64,000 nt of DNA. Origin: Bilabrum cf. latius. Its lineage: Eukaryota > Bigyra: Bicosoecida > Bigyra > Bicosoecida. This document shows, piece by piece, positions 1-11,369 of the stretch. Each line of letters begins with the position of its first letter. Position 1 is the first letter of the stretch. A program made the position numbers and the translations under genes. The DNA is taken from NCBI GenBank assembly GCA_965178125.1, contig OZ237746.1:1265832-1329831 (forward strand). The letters run 5' to 3'. Under the pieces are notes generated by a model. It had not been told where the DNA came from, ran no database searches, and saw only the letters and a program-made list of their open reading frames with translations.

Positions 1-116
1 GGTCTCACACGTGAGACTGCTGGCATGGGTTGATCAAGGTTTCGCTCGTCCCGTTCTTGAGCAAGCTATCCCGTATTGCTCCGCCCCGCGAACTGTGCCG
101 CCGACCTGCCGTGCAG

Positions 117-390
117 GTTCACTTGCTAGGGAGTACCTGCCAACGAGAACGTGACAGTCCACTTCTCTGTGACGAAGCAGCCGGGCATGTCGGCCGGCGT
201 GGGTCTGGACGTCTCGCTGAACGGGGAGAAGCTGGACGAGTACGTGCTGGAGCCGGACTCGCCGCAGAACATCTCAGTGACAGAGAGGAATCCCCGCCCT
301 GACGCTGGCAACTGGCAGTTCTACTTGCACAATAGGGACTGGCTCGTTTGGAAGCACGCAGATGTGCGTTTCCAGACCGACCTATTCTGA
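117..390 (+). CDS. 3' exon of an unidentified protein (partial)
   Basis: This is an open frame ending in TGA at 388-390. The frame has a TGA at 58-60, so the coding part must start after it. A plausible splice acceptor (GTGCAG) sits just before 117, which would make this the last exon of a gene beginning left of the window. The frame contains one TAG (127-129), read as Gln under the code inferred here. The peptide has alternating hydrophobic strands and aromatic residues (NWQFYLHNRDWLVW near the end), which looks like a beta-sandwich, and an N-V-T glycosylation sequon. I do not recognise the family. The acceptor and the exon boundary are inference. Confidence 0.45.
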
Positions 391-923
391 TGTTCCGATC
401 ATCACCTGCACCCCGCCCTGATAGATCGAGCGGGTGGTACCCTGCTCGCATAGGCAGTGCTGGCTACCACTCTAGACCCGAAAGGCGGCTCACTACCGCA
501 TGATGCGTTGATCTGCTTCAAGTTGCTTGCTGAGAGGCAGCTGCTGCTCGGGGCCGCACTCGTTGCGGTGCTGCCCTGCGCGGAGCTGCGACCTGCTTGT
601 TCTCTATAAGATTGCATCGAGCAATTTAATTTTTTTGGCATTCGCGTGGACTGATGCCTGGGTCATAGGTGCTGCAGCCTCCCTCTTCCCGCGGGGCGGG
701 GATGATGTGAACAGACCTCGCGAGCATCTGGCCGGCCTCTGCCACCCCATCCACTGCAAATCATAGCACTCAGTATCGCGTTTTGACGAGCTCACTCTCG
801 AGCTGCGCATGTCCGGACCGCTTGCTTCGCTCCGACGTCGCGCCGACCAGCCCGCCCGGCGGTGGAGCAAAACCGGAAGACTCAACTTGCATGTGACGTG
901 GCGATGCAAACGCCACTGAATTG
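391..923. other. Intergenic region upstream of the CRY-DASH gene
   Basis: This 533-bp stretch lies between the partial gene and the photolyase-like gene. I see no convincing coding frame, RNA gene or repeat. It presumably holds the 3' end of the first gene and the promoter of the next. Confidence 0.4.
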
Positions 924-3167
924 ATGCACCGAGCTCTCCAAGCTCGTAACTCTGCATCCAGGGTTGTAAATCATAAACTTATGTCAAGACACATGGCCCG
1001 AGCAGGGCCGCTCGGATCGAAGTCGGCGTCGTCTGCACCTGCAAGCAAGTCACCAGGAATCGTATGGTTCAAGCAGACCGACTTGCGGCTACACGACCAC
1101 GAACCGCTAACTATGGCCCATGCATCCCACAGTAGTGTGGCGCATGTGTTTTGTTTTGACCCTAGATGGTTCGGTACGACCCATTTCTTCGGTTTGCCGC
1201 GCGTTGGCTTGCACAGGGCAAGGTTCATGCTCGAGTGCGTGGCCGATCTTCGCGCACAGCTGGAAGGACGCGGTGCCCGCCTCATGATTCGTTATGGCAG
1301 GCCAGAAGATATTCTTCCCGCCGTGGCTCGATCAGTAGGTGCGACTGCGGTGTACGCACACGAGGAGGCTTGCATTGAGGAGCGAGACACGGACGCCGCG
1401 GTCGGCCGGGCGCTAGCATCCGTAGTACCAGGGTTAGGGGGGAGCTCCTCATCAGCGGCAGCAGTGGGAGGTGCCTCTGCATCGAGCGAGTCCAAAGAAG
1501 CAGCTTCGAACTGGCCGGGTGCACGGCTGGTATCCCTGTGGGGCGGCAGCACCATGTACCACATCGACGACCTGCCCATGGACGCACGCAGGAGAGGTGA
1601 GGTACCCAACGTGTACACGCAGTTCCGCAAACTCGCGGAGAAGAACTGCGAGGTCAGGGACCCACTGCCCGCTCCGAAAGCCGAGGCAATCAGGCCAGCG
1701 CCCGAGGGGCTACAGGCCGCGGGGGTGCCGCCTGCAACCGAGGCCGTGGGGGCGGCTGTGGCGGGGGCGGCGGGGGGCTGGGGGGCGCTGCCCTCGATGG
1801 ACTAGCTGGGTGTGCGTCTGCCCCCCGGGCTGGAGATGCTCGCTGGCACAGGCGGCAAAGAAATGGAGGAGGAGAAGGAGGTTGCCGCGGGAGGGGCAGC
1901 CCTCTCGGTGGAGGCCAAGGAGGACGAGCCAGGGCTGGAGGCAGGGGCAGTGGCGGTAGGAGCATCCTCCGGTGCGGGTGCATCGCACGGTGGTGCTCCT
2001 AGCGCGGATTCTCTGCTGTCAAGCGGTTGGCGGGACCCCCGCTCCGTGCTTCCGTTCGTTGGCGGCGAGTCGGCGGCGCTGTCCCGTCTGCACTCGTGGA
2101 TGTGGGAGGGCGACCATCTGAGGAGATACAAGGAGACGAGGAACGGCATGGTGGGCGGGGACTACTCGAGCAAGTTCTCCCCCTGGCTCGCATTTGGGTG
2201 CATCAGCCCCCGCCTGATCCACGAGGAGGTAAGGAGGTACGAGAAGGAGAGGGTGTCCAACTCCAACACGTACTGGCTGCTCTTCGAGCTCATCTGGAGG
2301 GACTACTTCAGGTTCGCCAGCCTCGGGTGGGGCTCTTCGCTGTTCCAACTGGGCGGTCCTCGTCGGGTGAAGCCGCACGAGACGGAGAGGCTCTGGAGGA
2401 GGGACCCGGCGCTGTTCCGGGCGTGGGCGCAGGGGCGCACTGGGTATCCGTTCGTGGACGCCAACATGCGGGAGCTGCTGCAGTCCGGGTTCATGAGCAA
2501 CCGCGGGCGCTAGAACGTGGCCAGTTTTCTGGTGAAGGACATGGAGCTGGATTGGAGGCTCGGGGCGGAGTGGTTCGAGTCGCTGCTGATCGACCACGAC
2601 CCGGGGGCCAACTACGGGAACTGGACCTACCAGGCCGGGGTGGGGGCTGACCCGCGGGAGGACAGGTACTTTCTCATCCCCAAGCAGTCCCGGCAGTACG
2701 ACGGCAAAGGGGCCTTCATGCGGCACTGGCTCGGGGCCGAGACGGAGGGCTGGAGCAACGAGGCGTTGCACCAGCCGCACATCCGGGCACGGGACCTGAG
2801 GGCAATGGGGGAGGAGCCGCCCACACCGGGGCTGCCCGCGAGCAAGCGGGGCAAGGGGGGAAGAGGAGACCCCATGCCGGACCCCAGCGCGCTGCAGGCC
2901 CCTGTGGACGGGGCCTACCCGTGGCCCGTGGTGGAGCTCATGGCCGTGAGGTCGCCCAGGGGTGGGGGTGGGGGCCGGGGGGGCGGGGGAAAGGGGGGCC
3001 GAGGCGGAGGGGGCAAGCGTGGAGGCAAGGGGGGCAAGGGGGGCCGCCGGGATTTCTCGACGCGCGCCAGTGGAGGTGCTGGAGAAGGCGAGGGTCGGGG
3101 CGGCAGGGGCGGCAAGGGGCGGCGCTCGCGTCGTGGGGGCAAGGGGCGCGTGCAGCACCTTGGGTGA
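924..3167 (+). CDS. Cryptochrome DASH / single-stranded DNA photolyase
   Basis: This is a flavoprotein of the cryptochrome/photolyase family, DASH type, usually a blue-light DNA repair or signalling protein of organelles. The N-terminal photolyase domain starts with GIVWFKQTDLRLHDHEPL (about residue 46). The FAD-binding half has YSSKFSPWLAFG, ELIWRDYFRF, TGYPFVDANMREL and the family signature MSNRGR-Q-NVASFL. Two in-frame TAG codons lie at 1803 and 2511. The second falls exactly on the Gln of NRGRQN, which is near-invariant in DASH proteins. The stop is TGA at 3165. I chose the ATG at 924, directly after an upstream TTG; the basic, Ser/Arg-rich N-terminus would suit an organelle transit peptide. 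The C-terminus (from about 2950) is a long Gly/Arg/Lys-rich tail like the RGG tails of some DASH proteins. A low-complexity insert of about 90 residues sits between the two domains. The product is 747 aa with TAG counted as Gln. Confidence 0.93.
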
Positions 3168-3311
3168 ACGAGCGGGCACGGCATGGATTCTCGGGTGTGT
3201 CTGGGTGTGGCATTCCGTGGTAGCACACGCATAGAGTATAGTATTTCACACACCTCAATCCGCTGGGATGGGCAAGACAGACCCTTGATGCTCCACAGTC
3301 CCGTGCTCGGC

Positions 3312-3927
3312 TCACATCTTGGGCAGCTCCTTGATGGCCGGCAGCAGCTCCGAGGCCCTAGACCCAAGGCTTCCCTTGTCCGGTACCATCACCACAGAGG
3401 TGGCGCGCTTGGTTCGCGCGGCGGACCCTAGCTGTTGCTTGGACTCTACGAACACGCAGGGCACCCCCTGCTCCTCGCAGTAGATGGGGATGTGCGAGAT
3501 CACGTCCTCGGGGTAAATGTCCCCGGCCAGCACCACGAGGCCCTTTCCTCCCTTTCGGATCGATTTGATTACTTCCTTCACCCCTCGCTTCAATTCTTTT
3601 GCCAACGCAGCTGCGACGACAAGAAGGAAGCTGGGCATGCTGTAGCAACTATATTCGCTTGCTGAACAGCGAAAAGTAAGACAGCATCACTGCGTACTGG
3701 CTCTCACCCTTCTGCACAAGGCGCAACACGTCCAAACCCAGCTTCTTGCCGGCAAGAGGCTTGGCAATATCGCTAACTATCACGGGAATCGTAGGCTCCC
3801 GGATGGATTCAGGGGCAGCATCAGCACCGGCGCCAGACGCAGCACCTGACTCTTTCTTGCTCTTCTTGGACTTCTTCTCCTTCTTCTCCTTCTTTTCCTT
3901 CTTGTCCTTCTTACTGGAATCCTTAGG
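3312..3927 (-). CDS. NHP2: H/ACA snoRNP protein NHP2 (L7Ae family), two exons seen
   Basis: This is an RNA-binding L7Ae/Nhp2-family protein; Nhp2 is a core protein of H/ACA snoRNPs that guide pseudouridylation, and of telomerase RNP in animals. The C-terminal exon is 3610-3312, ending in TGA (3312-3314), and carries LKRGVKEVIKSIRKGGKGL and VVLAGDIYPEDVISHIPIYC. The upstream exon (3927-3708) carries a Lys-rich run (KKDKKEKKEKKEKK), then IAKPLAGKKLGLDVLRLVQK. A 97-bp GT..AG intron (3707-3611, phase 1) joins them to give VQK-A-ALAKELKRGVKE, as in the family. No TAG is used inside these exons. The 5' end is unresolved: upstream of a CAG acceptor at 3928-3930 the frame has no ATG before a TGA, so a short first exon probably lies between 3930 and about 4020. 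Confidence 0.85.
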
Positions 3928-4228
3928 CTGCGTACGCAAGAGGCTCTAAACAGAAAAGCTTCAGAATAGCCAGCAACTGCACAAGATGGTTGGCATAGCG
4001 CCATTTCTTCAGACGACCATGAAGTGCATCATTGTTGCATACCGTGGTTGCAGTTTCGCTACATTCTCACCATTATTGGACTTGCAAAGCGAATGTATCA
4101 TCTTGCAGTTCTCTTTCGCAGGTGTGATGAATGCAGTGGAGCGGTTGTAACCAAGTTGCAACCGGCTGACATTGGCTGCTGCAGCAGCACGCGACAAAGT
4201 GCCTTCCGGGACTGACAGGCCTGATAGC
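3928..4228. promoter_or_regulatory. Region between divergent NHP2 and NDUFS8
   Basis: This stretch of about 300 bp lies between two genes that point away from each other. It should contain the unplaced first exon of NHP2 and promoter elements of both genes. I see no clear TATA box. Confidence 0.35.
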
Positions 4229-5139
4229 ATGCTAAGACGAGCTGTAGCTCGCGGTGGAAGGCAGGCATTGGGATGCTTTAGGCGCACTAGCATGCAGCGA
4301 GTTGCTCCTATGCAAGTACGAACAGCATACCAAACGCTGAACAGACCAGCAGATGCAAAGGCCAAAATTCACAACGCTGACGAAGCAGGATACATGATGG
4401 ACCCATCTTAGATTCAATTGTAGAAGTAGTAGGTCCTTGAAGAGGTAGATGGCGAGCTAGCCCGGCGAAATGTGTACGAACAGGCTCAGGACGAGCTCCA
4501 GATCACCACTGGCGCGAAGGCCTTCGAAATTCGTGAGCAAGTCTCGCGCTGCCCCCTCTGGTGGTATGCTCCTGTATAGTATGTGTATTTCTGCATTGGA
4601 TACTCTCGGCTCTGCACGAACCTCCATTGTCTTCGCTACCTTCGTTCGACTACGCAGTGCTGGATCGAATCGCCTTCTTGATGCTGATCACCGACATGTT
4701 CCGGGGGGTTGCCATCGCAATGGAGCAGTGGTACAGACCCAAGGCCACCATCCTTTATCCATTCGAGAAGAACACGTACTCGCCACGATTCCGCGGGGAG
4801 CACGCCCTGCGGCGGTACCCGTCGGGCGAGGAGAGGTGCATCGCCTGCAAGCTGTGCGAGGCTATCTGCCCCGCCCAGGCCATCACTATCGAGACAGAGG
4901 CTCGCGACGACAACAGCCGGCGCACGGTCAAGTACGACATCGACATGACCAAGTGCATCTACTGCGGGTTCTGCCAGGAGTCGTGCCCCGTGGACGCCAT
5001 CGTAGAGGGACCCAACTACGAGTTCGCCACGGAGACACACGAGGAGCTGCACTACGACAAGGAGAAGCTGCTGGCCAACGGGGACAGGTGGGAGAGGGCG
5101 CTGGCCCACAACATCGAGGCCGATGCGCCCTACCGATGA
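4229..5139 (+). CDS. NDUFS8: Mitochondrial complex I 8-kDa-type 2x[4Fe-4S] subunit NDUFS8 (TYKY)
   Basis: This is the ferredoxin-like subunit of NADH:ubiquinone oxidoreductase that carries iron-sulfur clusters N6a and N6b. Exon 1 is 4229-4532 and exon 2 is 4658-5139, separated by a 125-bp phase-1 GT..AG intron (4533-4657). Exon 2 has [20 protein letters not shown] and the two cluster motifs [12 protein letters not shown] and [12 protein letters not shown], nearly identical to mitochondrial orthologues, and ends in TGA. Exon 1 begins with a basic presequence ([12 protein letters not shown]) typical of mitochondrial import. It contains four in-frame TAG codons within 24 bases (4409, 4421, 4427, 4430). 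Read as Gln they give a helical Q-rich stretch, SQIQLQKQQVLEEV. With TAG as stop, the presequence would be severed from the enzyme. The splice joint gives [14 protein letters not shown]. Confidence 0.95.
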
Positions 5140-5402
5140 ATGAAGGCATGCTTTATTGCAGGGCTGCGGAGAGATGTACCTGGGCCGCTGATTGGAAGAT
5201 GCCGACCATTTCGCGTAACTTGAAGCCAAATCCGATTCTCATCCAGCATTTGGTTCGCCACGTCCGTATGTTCCGCTGCGACCAATAGCGGCGCGGGGAT
5301 GCGCGGCGAGATGCTTCGGAAGTTCACCACGCACCCCCCAATCCGCTGCACAAAAGGTGCGGCAGCTATTCCCTCGCGTCCTGGCTGGTTTTAGCTATTA
5401 CA
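5140..5402. other. Intergenic region, NDUFS8 to desaturase
   Basis: This is a 263-bp spacer between two genes on the same strand. No coding signal or repeat is visible; it probably holds the 3' end of NDUFS8 and the desaturase promoter. Confidence 0.35.
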
Positions 5403-7835
5403 ATGAGTATTTCTGGGACTAAGACAGCCAAAGTTGGCTCATCGTTGGCACCCCGAGCGGCGCTGAATGCACGAGTCGGCTTTCAATCACGCAGTACTTC
5501 AGCCGTCAAGCTTGGCGCTAGTCGGTCGTGGGCGGCTGAATTCTGCGTAGTTGCAGCTCTTGGCGTCGTCTCGTATGCCTAGGCGCCAAATGTTGCTCTG
5601 GCGATAGCTTCTGGCCTGATCGGAGGGGCTGTTGCGGCGATTCTGGCGGCGCTTCCGGGACGTATCGCGACGGCAATGCCTGCGGATGGCATGTCGAACA
5701 GCGTCTTGCTGTGGCAAACTTCGAGCTTTGTGCTATTTCTGAGCGTAGGCCTTGGAATCCCCGTCATGGAGGGCGCCATGGCGCCGTTGGGGCTGCTTCC
5801 ATACGCAGCAGCCGCCCTGACGGCCTGGAACGTGCTTCTCGCCTGGCGTTTCACCGAGCCTGCACTGGCTGTCGTGGAAGATCGCATCCAGAACATGCAA
5901 AAGAATTGGGACGAAAACACTATCCGCTGCTTTGTGGAGATCGTTGGCCTCGTCGCTGGGACGAGCTTCGGCGTTGCACTCTCAGGAGCAAACGGCTCCC
6001 CTACTGTACTTGCCCGCGCAGCCATCGGTGGGATCGCCGGATTCTCACTGGCGGCCGCAGTGTTGATTTGTGCACAACTTGCATTGGATCGGCTCGACGA
6101 TTCGGCTATGAAGAGCTACCGAGCGCACGCTGAGGGCATTGCAAGATTGGCAAACAAGCAGCAGGATCGCCACGACCTCAGGATTGAAGCCGAGAATCGC
6201 GCGCGCACCGCGTCGTCTCAAGGCTCGAATTCTGATTGCGAGGAAGAGGAGCAGAAGGTCGAGGATGACGACGACCTCAGCCGTGAGTCGTCCAGCGACT
6301 CCCTGGCGATCGAGCAGGAGCGAGCAGAGCCGGTGACCGCAGCCGAGCAGCAAACCGCCCCCGTGTGCCCGATGGACGTTCCCTCTGAGAAGGACATGAT
6401 CTGGAGGGAGGAGCAGGGCGTCTCGGTGCTGGTGCCCCGCGGCATCCCCTCCCGCGAGCACAGGGCCTCGGAGGCGCCGCTTCGCACTGACATCACCATG
6501 GCCGAGGTGGCGAGGCACTGCACGCGGAAGGACGCATGGATCTGCATCGAGGGGCGCGCCTACGACGTGACGAGCTACGTGGAGCGGCACCCGGGGGGCT
6601 GGCTCCCCATCGCAGACCTGGCGGGCAAGGACGTCACGGACGCGTTCGCCAACTACCACCCCGCCGCGGTGTACGAGAAATTGCTGCCGCAGTTCTACAT
6701 CGGGGACATCCAGGACTACTCGGAATCAGAATTCGTCCGGGAGCACCGCGCCATCCGGCAGGAGCTGCTGCGGGAGGGGCTGTTCGAGACCCGACCGTCC
6801 TTCTACGCGTACATGGGCGCTTGGTACGTGCTTCTCTTCTCGGCGGGCGTGTTCTTCACCGTGATGCGGCCCACCGTGGCGGAGCACATGGTGGGAGCCT
6901 TCTTCTTCGCTTTCTTCTGGCAGCAGGTGGCCTTCTTCGGGCACGACATCGGGCACAACTCGGTGTCGCACAAGCGCGAGTCTGACCTGTGGTGGGGCAT
7001 CGTGCTGGGGAACACGACCGGGGGCATCTCGTTGGCGTGGTGGAAGCGCTCGCACAACGTGCACCACGTGGTCTGCAACTCGATCGAGCACGACCCTGAC
7101 ATCCAGCACATGCCCATCTTCGCCGTGGACGAGGGCATCTTCGGCAAGTTCTTCTCCACCTACCACCAGAGGGAGGTGATCACGGACGCGGCCGCCCGCT
7201 TCCTGGTGCAGTTCCAGCACTGGCTGTACCTCCCGGTCATGGCCGTGGCTCGGTTCAACCTGTACGCGCAGGGCTACCTGCTGCTGCTGTCCAAGGAGAA
7301 GGTGCAGTGGAAGGCGATGGAGCTGGGCACCCTGTCCGTATTCCTCAGCTGGTTCACCGCCATGGTCTGGCTGTGCCTGGGCTCCTGGCAGGAGAGGGTG
7401 GCCTATCTGCTGCTGTCCCACGGGCTGGCTGGTCTTTTGCACGTGCAGATCACGCTGTCGCATTTCGCCGAGGACACGTACCACGGGGGGGCCTACAACG
7501 ACGAGTCCGACGAGTGGTTCCGCATGCAGACCAAGACCTCGCTCAACGTGGACTGCCCCAAGTGGATGGACTGGTTCCACGGAGGCCTGCAGTTCCAGAT
7601 CGAGCACCACTTGTACCCTCGCCTGCCGAGGCACAACCTGAGGGCCGCCCGGGAGAGGGTCCGGGCCCTGTGTGCCAAGCACGGGGTGCAGTACAAGGAG
7701 ATGGGATTCTTCAAGTGCGTGCTAAGGGTGCTGCAGAAGATGAAGGAGACTGCCATCAAGGCGGGCCAGCTGACGAAGGGAGACGCCGGCTTCTACGAAT
7801 CGCCCCTCTACGCCGGGCTGCACGCCGAGGGCTGA
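5403..7835 (+). CDS. Front-end fatty acid desaturase with cytochrome b5 domain and extra N-terminal membrane domain
   Basis: This is a membrane diiron desaturase that would insert a double bond between an existing one and the carboxyl end of a fatty acyl chain (delta-4/5/6/8 class; regiochemistry not readable). A cytochrome b5 domain covers about residues 360-445 with the haem motif HPGGW. The three His boxes are HDIGHN (H514), HNVHH (near 551) and QIEHH (Q732), the last with the Q typical of front-end enzymes. The stop is TGA. The start is ATG 5403; one in-frame TAG (5580) lies in the N-terminal part and is read as Gln. The product is 810 aa, much longer than the usual 420-550 aa. The extra first ~230 residues contain several hydrophobic segments, followed by an acidic linker (EEEEQKVEDDDD). 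I do not recognise the N-terminal domain. The enzyme would act in the ER or a plastid envelope. Confidence 0.92.
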
Positions 7836-8041
7836 GGGAGCAAGGCCCACGAAGGGCGTCTGGGAGGAATCTTTCGTGTTGAATGTAACCAGTCTTTGTC
7901 GTACTTGGTCAGTGGATCAACTAGCCATTGTTGCCTTATTCTCCGATAGTTTTCTGCTCCATCTGCAGTTGCTGTTGAGACCCAGCAACGGATCGCTGCG
8001 TGGAGGCCTCTGCACTTGGTCCCGCTGTTCTACCTACGCGC

Positions 8042-10585
8042 ATGGCGTCAAGGCGTGCCTCCCTTCAAGATGACGCGAGGCTTCTTTTGGCATCAGAGTC
8101 CGAGAGAGACGCCAAGCAGCCGACGAAAGCCGCCCGAGTGCCCGACGGAAGCCGTAGGGAGACGATGCGCGCTGGAATGGCAGTGTTCGGCCAGCCAAGC
8201 ATGCTATCGTGGGCTTCCTTTGCTGGTACACGAATGTGGGGCTTGTGCACCTGGTCACGCGATGGCTCGCCGAATCCAGTCCCGCTGCATGCCGAGGATG
8301 AGGAGCTGGATTACGCCGGGATCTCAAGTGCAAGTGGCGGCGGTCCGATTGCCGCGCCCGGTATCGTTACGAGGCAGCCTAGGCCTCTGCCGATTGACTC
8401 TAGGGCGTAGTGGCCAGATATGCCGAGCCTTGCCTCGCAATTCGCTCGGATTCCCTTTGAACACGCTGCTACAGGCGGGCGGACGAGTTGCAGGCTTGGT
8501 CGAGTGCCCCCTTCTGGGCTTCTTGAACTGATTGCATTCGCTGAAAGTCAACCGAGGCATTTTACGATGCCATTACACATTTTGACGTCCAAGCGATCGG
8601 CAGAGGATCTAGCCGTGGAGGACGGGGCGGCACACGAGGCTCGGGCGTCTGCCGCCTCGGCAGGAGGGGACGAGGAAATGGGCGGTCGCCTGATCCTCCG
8701 GAGCGATTCGCCCGTGAAGGACAGGACCGGCGGACCTTTGGCCATGCGACCGGGCCTGGACGCGGGCCACAGCAGCATCCTCTCCCTAGCGCCCCCCTCG
8801 GAGCAGGAGGGCGGATTCGACCCCTCTTTGCTGGACGGGGGGCCCAGCGCGGCCTCGGTGCCCTCCCATACGACCGAGAGAACAATGGGCGAAGGGAGTG
8901 TAACCCTGCCCGGAGGCAGCACCACGGCCGCCGTGCTCCCCACAGCAGCGGCCCAAGCCCGCGTGCTGCTCGGGCTAGGAGACAGGCCCCCCGCCAGGGC
9001 CTCCACGGGGAGACCGCCCTCCAGGCCTGCCCTGGCTGGATCGCTGGAGCGGTGGAGCAGGCGCAGGGAGCCCTTGGGAGAGGCCATGCGCGGCGCCGGG
9101 GCCATTGATAGGCGAATCAAGGATGACGGGGCGTCCTCGATGGCAGAGGGGAAGGCGGGCGAGCTGGAGGCAGGCGCAGAGATACAAGCGGCGGAGGGGA
9201 GCCCCCGCAGCATGCACGACACACCGGAGCACGGCCTCACCCTCCCCCCGGGTATGTCCTCTGTGATGGTTCGGGGACACGTCTCGGCTGACGCGTGGCA
9301 GCCCACTGGGACGGTGCACGTGTTCGGGTCACCTGGCCCGGGGAGGGTGCGGCTATCACTGCTGCTGTCTCAGCACCCACCCGCCGCCCTGCTTGTTCCC
9401 TCGGATGGGCCGGGTGCTCCTGGCATGCGGGCGGGATCGACCCTGTCCGGGACTGCTGCGGGGGTGGTGCTTGGTGCGGCCGGCAGGGGTCCTCTGGGGT
9501 GGCGGCCGCAGGGGGAGTGCTACGGGTGGGTGGGTCGCAGAGTATGGGTGCGCAGGCGACTTTCCACTGGCTTGCTGGAGCTGTGGCCGTACAGCACCTA
9601 CGCGGCTGCCTCCATCTCGCAGGCCGGGGCACTCACAGGGGGTGGCGGCATCACTGCGGGAGAGGGCTGGAACGCGGACCCCTCCCAGTCCCAGTCCCAG
9701 TCCCAGCCGCATCCCCCCGCAGGAAGGGTCCTGCCTGCGGATGACCCCTCCTGGTCCAGCGAGGACAGCGGGTGCGCGCTTGCTGGGAGCGCGCTTGGGC
9801 TTGCGGGGCCCGTGCCGGGGACTGTAGCGGTGGACGTGTGGTTCGCGCGAGACGGGAGCGGGCGGTGCCTCATCACCACGCACCAAGAGGGCGCGGCGGG
9901 GGCCTACGAGGCCGCGGGGCTGGCGGGCCGTCGATTGGCCGCTGGTGGGGAGGGGCCTCGGGGGGCTGGGCTGGCGGGGGGCACGGCGGGGGACTGGGCC
10001 GGGAGGGTTCCATCGCTGGCGGGGGCGGGGGCCTTGCCCCACGAGTGGGTGCCGGGATTCCGGTTTTACGCCTTCGCGGCTCGCGTGGCCGGGACGAGTC
10101 CGCTGGCTCTGTTCAGCCGGAAGGTGTCTCGGAGCGCTCTGGCAGATGCAGAGACCGAGGCTGCCATGGCGGAGGAGTAGGATGGGACTGTGTGGGGAGG
10201 GGAGGAGGAGGAGGAGGAGGAGGATGGCGTGGAGGAAGAAGAAGGCGGTGGGACCGAGAGGGATGCGGGGCATGGGGGTAGGGACGGGGGCTTTTCGGCT
10301 CGAGTGCGGAGTGTCAGGGCCGAGCTGAGGCGGCGGTGGAGGAGGGCCCAGCGGGCACCCAGAGGGAAGGCTTCCATCTCGAGGGCGGGGGCCAGGGCGG
10401 CCGTGGCTGTGGCCGGGAGGGCCGCAGGGGGGGACCCTGCGGCGGCAGCTGCGGAGCTCGCCGAGGCGGGTCACCTTGCTGCCGAAGGGACGGACGAGGC
10501 GGTCCACTGCGAGCTGAGGGACCCCAAGGACGGGCCGCCGGTTGGCAAGTGGAGGCACATCACTACCCTATTCATGTTTCCGTGA
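8042..10585 (+). CDS. Large protein of unknown function, low-complexity
   Basis: This frame of 848 codons has TAG codons at 8408 and 10178 (read as Gln) and TGA at 10583. ATG 8042 is the first Met of the open frame; ATG 8567 (MPLHILTSKR) is an alternative. The middle third, about residues 410-720, has the most regular composition, with blocks such as GTVHVFGSPGPGRVRLSLLL and a later GTVAVDVWFARDGSGRCLIT that look like beta-strand repeats. The segment after the second TAG is an acidic Glu run followed by an Arg/Ala-rich helix. The pieces on either side of each TAG share frame and base composition, which argues that they are one gene. I do not recognise the family and assign no function. Confidence 0.7.
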
Positions 10586-10631
10586 AGAGCTTCCGCATGC
10601 TGCATATGTTATATATAGTCTAGTATCATAC

Positions 10632-11096
10632 TCAAGATCCAGCTCGCCTGATCAGCATGTATATCCTCTGGTCAAGGCTAATGTTGACCAAATGACTCGG
10701 GTGGGACTGGATCATCATGAGCAGTCCGCCGAAACTAGCGATAATTGCGACTCTCGATGACTTAGTCTTCTAGTACCTGAAGACCTTGCCACACATCCCG
10801 TAATCGTACTGATCCAGCAGTGTTTTCTTGCCGCTCTAGTCGTATGTATCCACGTCGTCCTCCTTGCCGTCCAGTCGCAGGGTCGATGCCAATGCAATGG
10901 TCAGCCTCTATCCAACCTTAACAGGAAACAGTTCTGAGGCCACGTCAAACACGAGGTCCGCTCCGAAAGCAGTGCAGTGAGACACAACTCGATCCACTCG
11001 CTTGAACGTCTTTCCCTCCGGGTTTACCTTTTGCACCTCAAACAAGTCCTCGAACAGAATCTGAGATGAACTACCGCTTGAAGACGATCCGGACAT
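10632..11096 (-). CDS. RPB8: RNA polymerase I/II/III shared subunit RPB8 (RPABC3)
   Basis: This is a shared small subunit of the nuclear RNA polymerases. The protein begins MSGSSSSGSSSQILFEDLFE, matching the conserved ILFED start of RPB8 after a short Ser-rich extension. It continues with VQKVNPEGKTFKRVDRV, FGADLVFDVASELFPVKVG, RLTIALASTL, DYGMCGKVFRY, ASFGGLLMMIQ and a C-terminal helix. Length is 154 aa against about 150 in other eukaryotes, ending in TGA. Three in-frame TAG codons interrupt it, at the complements of 10905-10907, 10833-10835 and 10770-10772. All are read as Gln. With TAG as stop, only the first 62 residues would be made. Its 3' end converges with the gene at 8042, leaving about 46 bp between stops. 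Confidence 0.93.
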
Positions 11097-11369
11097 GGCA
11101 ACCTATCCGCCAGCTGCTGCCATGCTTGGGGTTTGCGCTCGTTGCCGTCTGTGGAACATCATGCGGAACCAATTGCGCGGCGCCGAACGATGGAGCATGG
11201 ACAATACATTGCTGCTAGACTCCAGCGTGATAATAGGAGTCATTCAGTGCTGGCATGATACAAGGCGTATTTCTGGCAAGAAGGTCCCACTGAGCCAATC
11301 GCGTGGCTGCACGAGCCTAAACCCCACACCACAGCGCTAAACGAAGCAGTGCCTGCCCAATCGCTCTAC
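11097..11369. other. Intergenic region between RPB8 and PRA1
   Basis: This 273-bp stretch is upstream of RPB8 and downstream of PRA1, both on the minus strand. No coding signal or repeat is seen. Confidence 0.3.

Noticed and set aside
2019-3179. 386-codon minus-strand frame opposite CRY-DASH
   Set aside because: It is a Pro/Arg-rich antisense shadow of a conserved gene.
4470-5288. 272-codon frame overlapping NDUFS8
   Set aside because: It is a shadow frame of the conserved complex I subunit.
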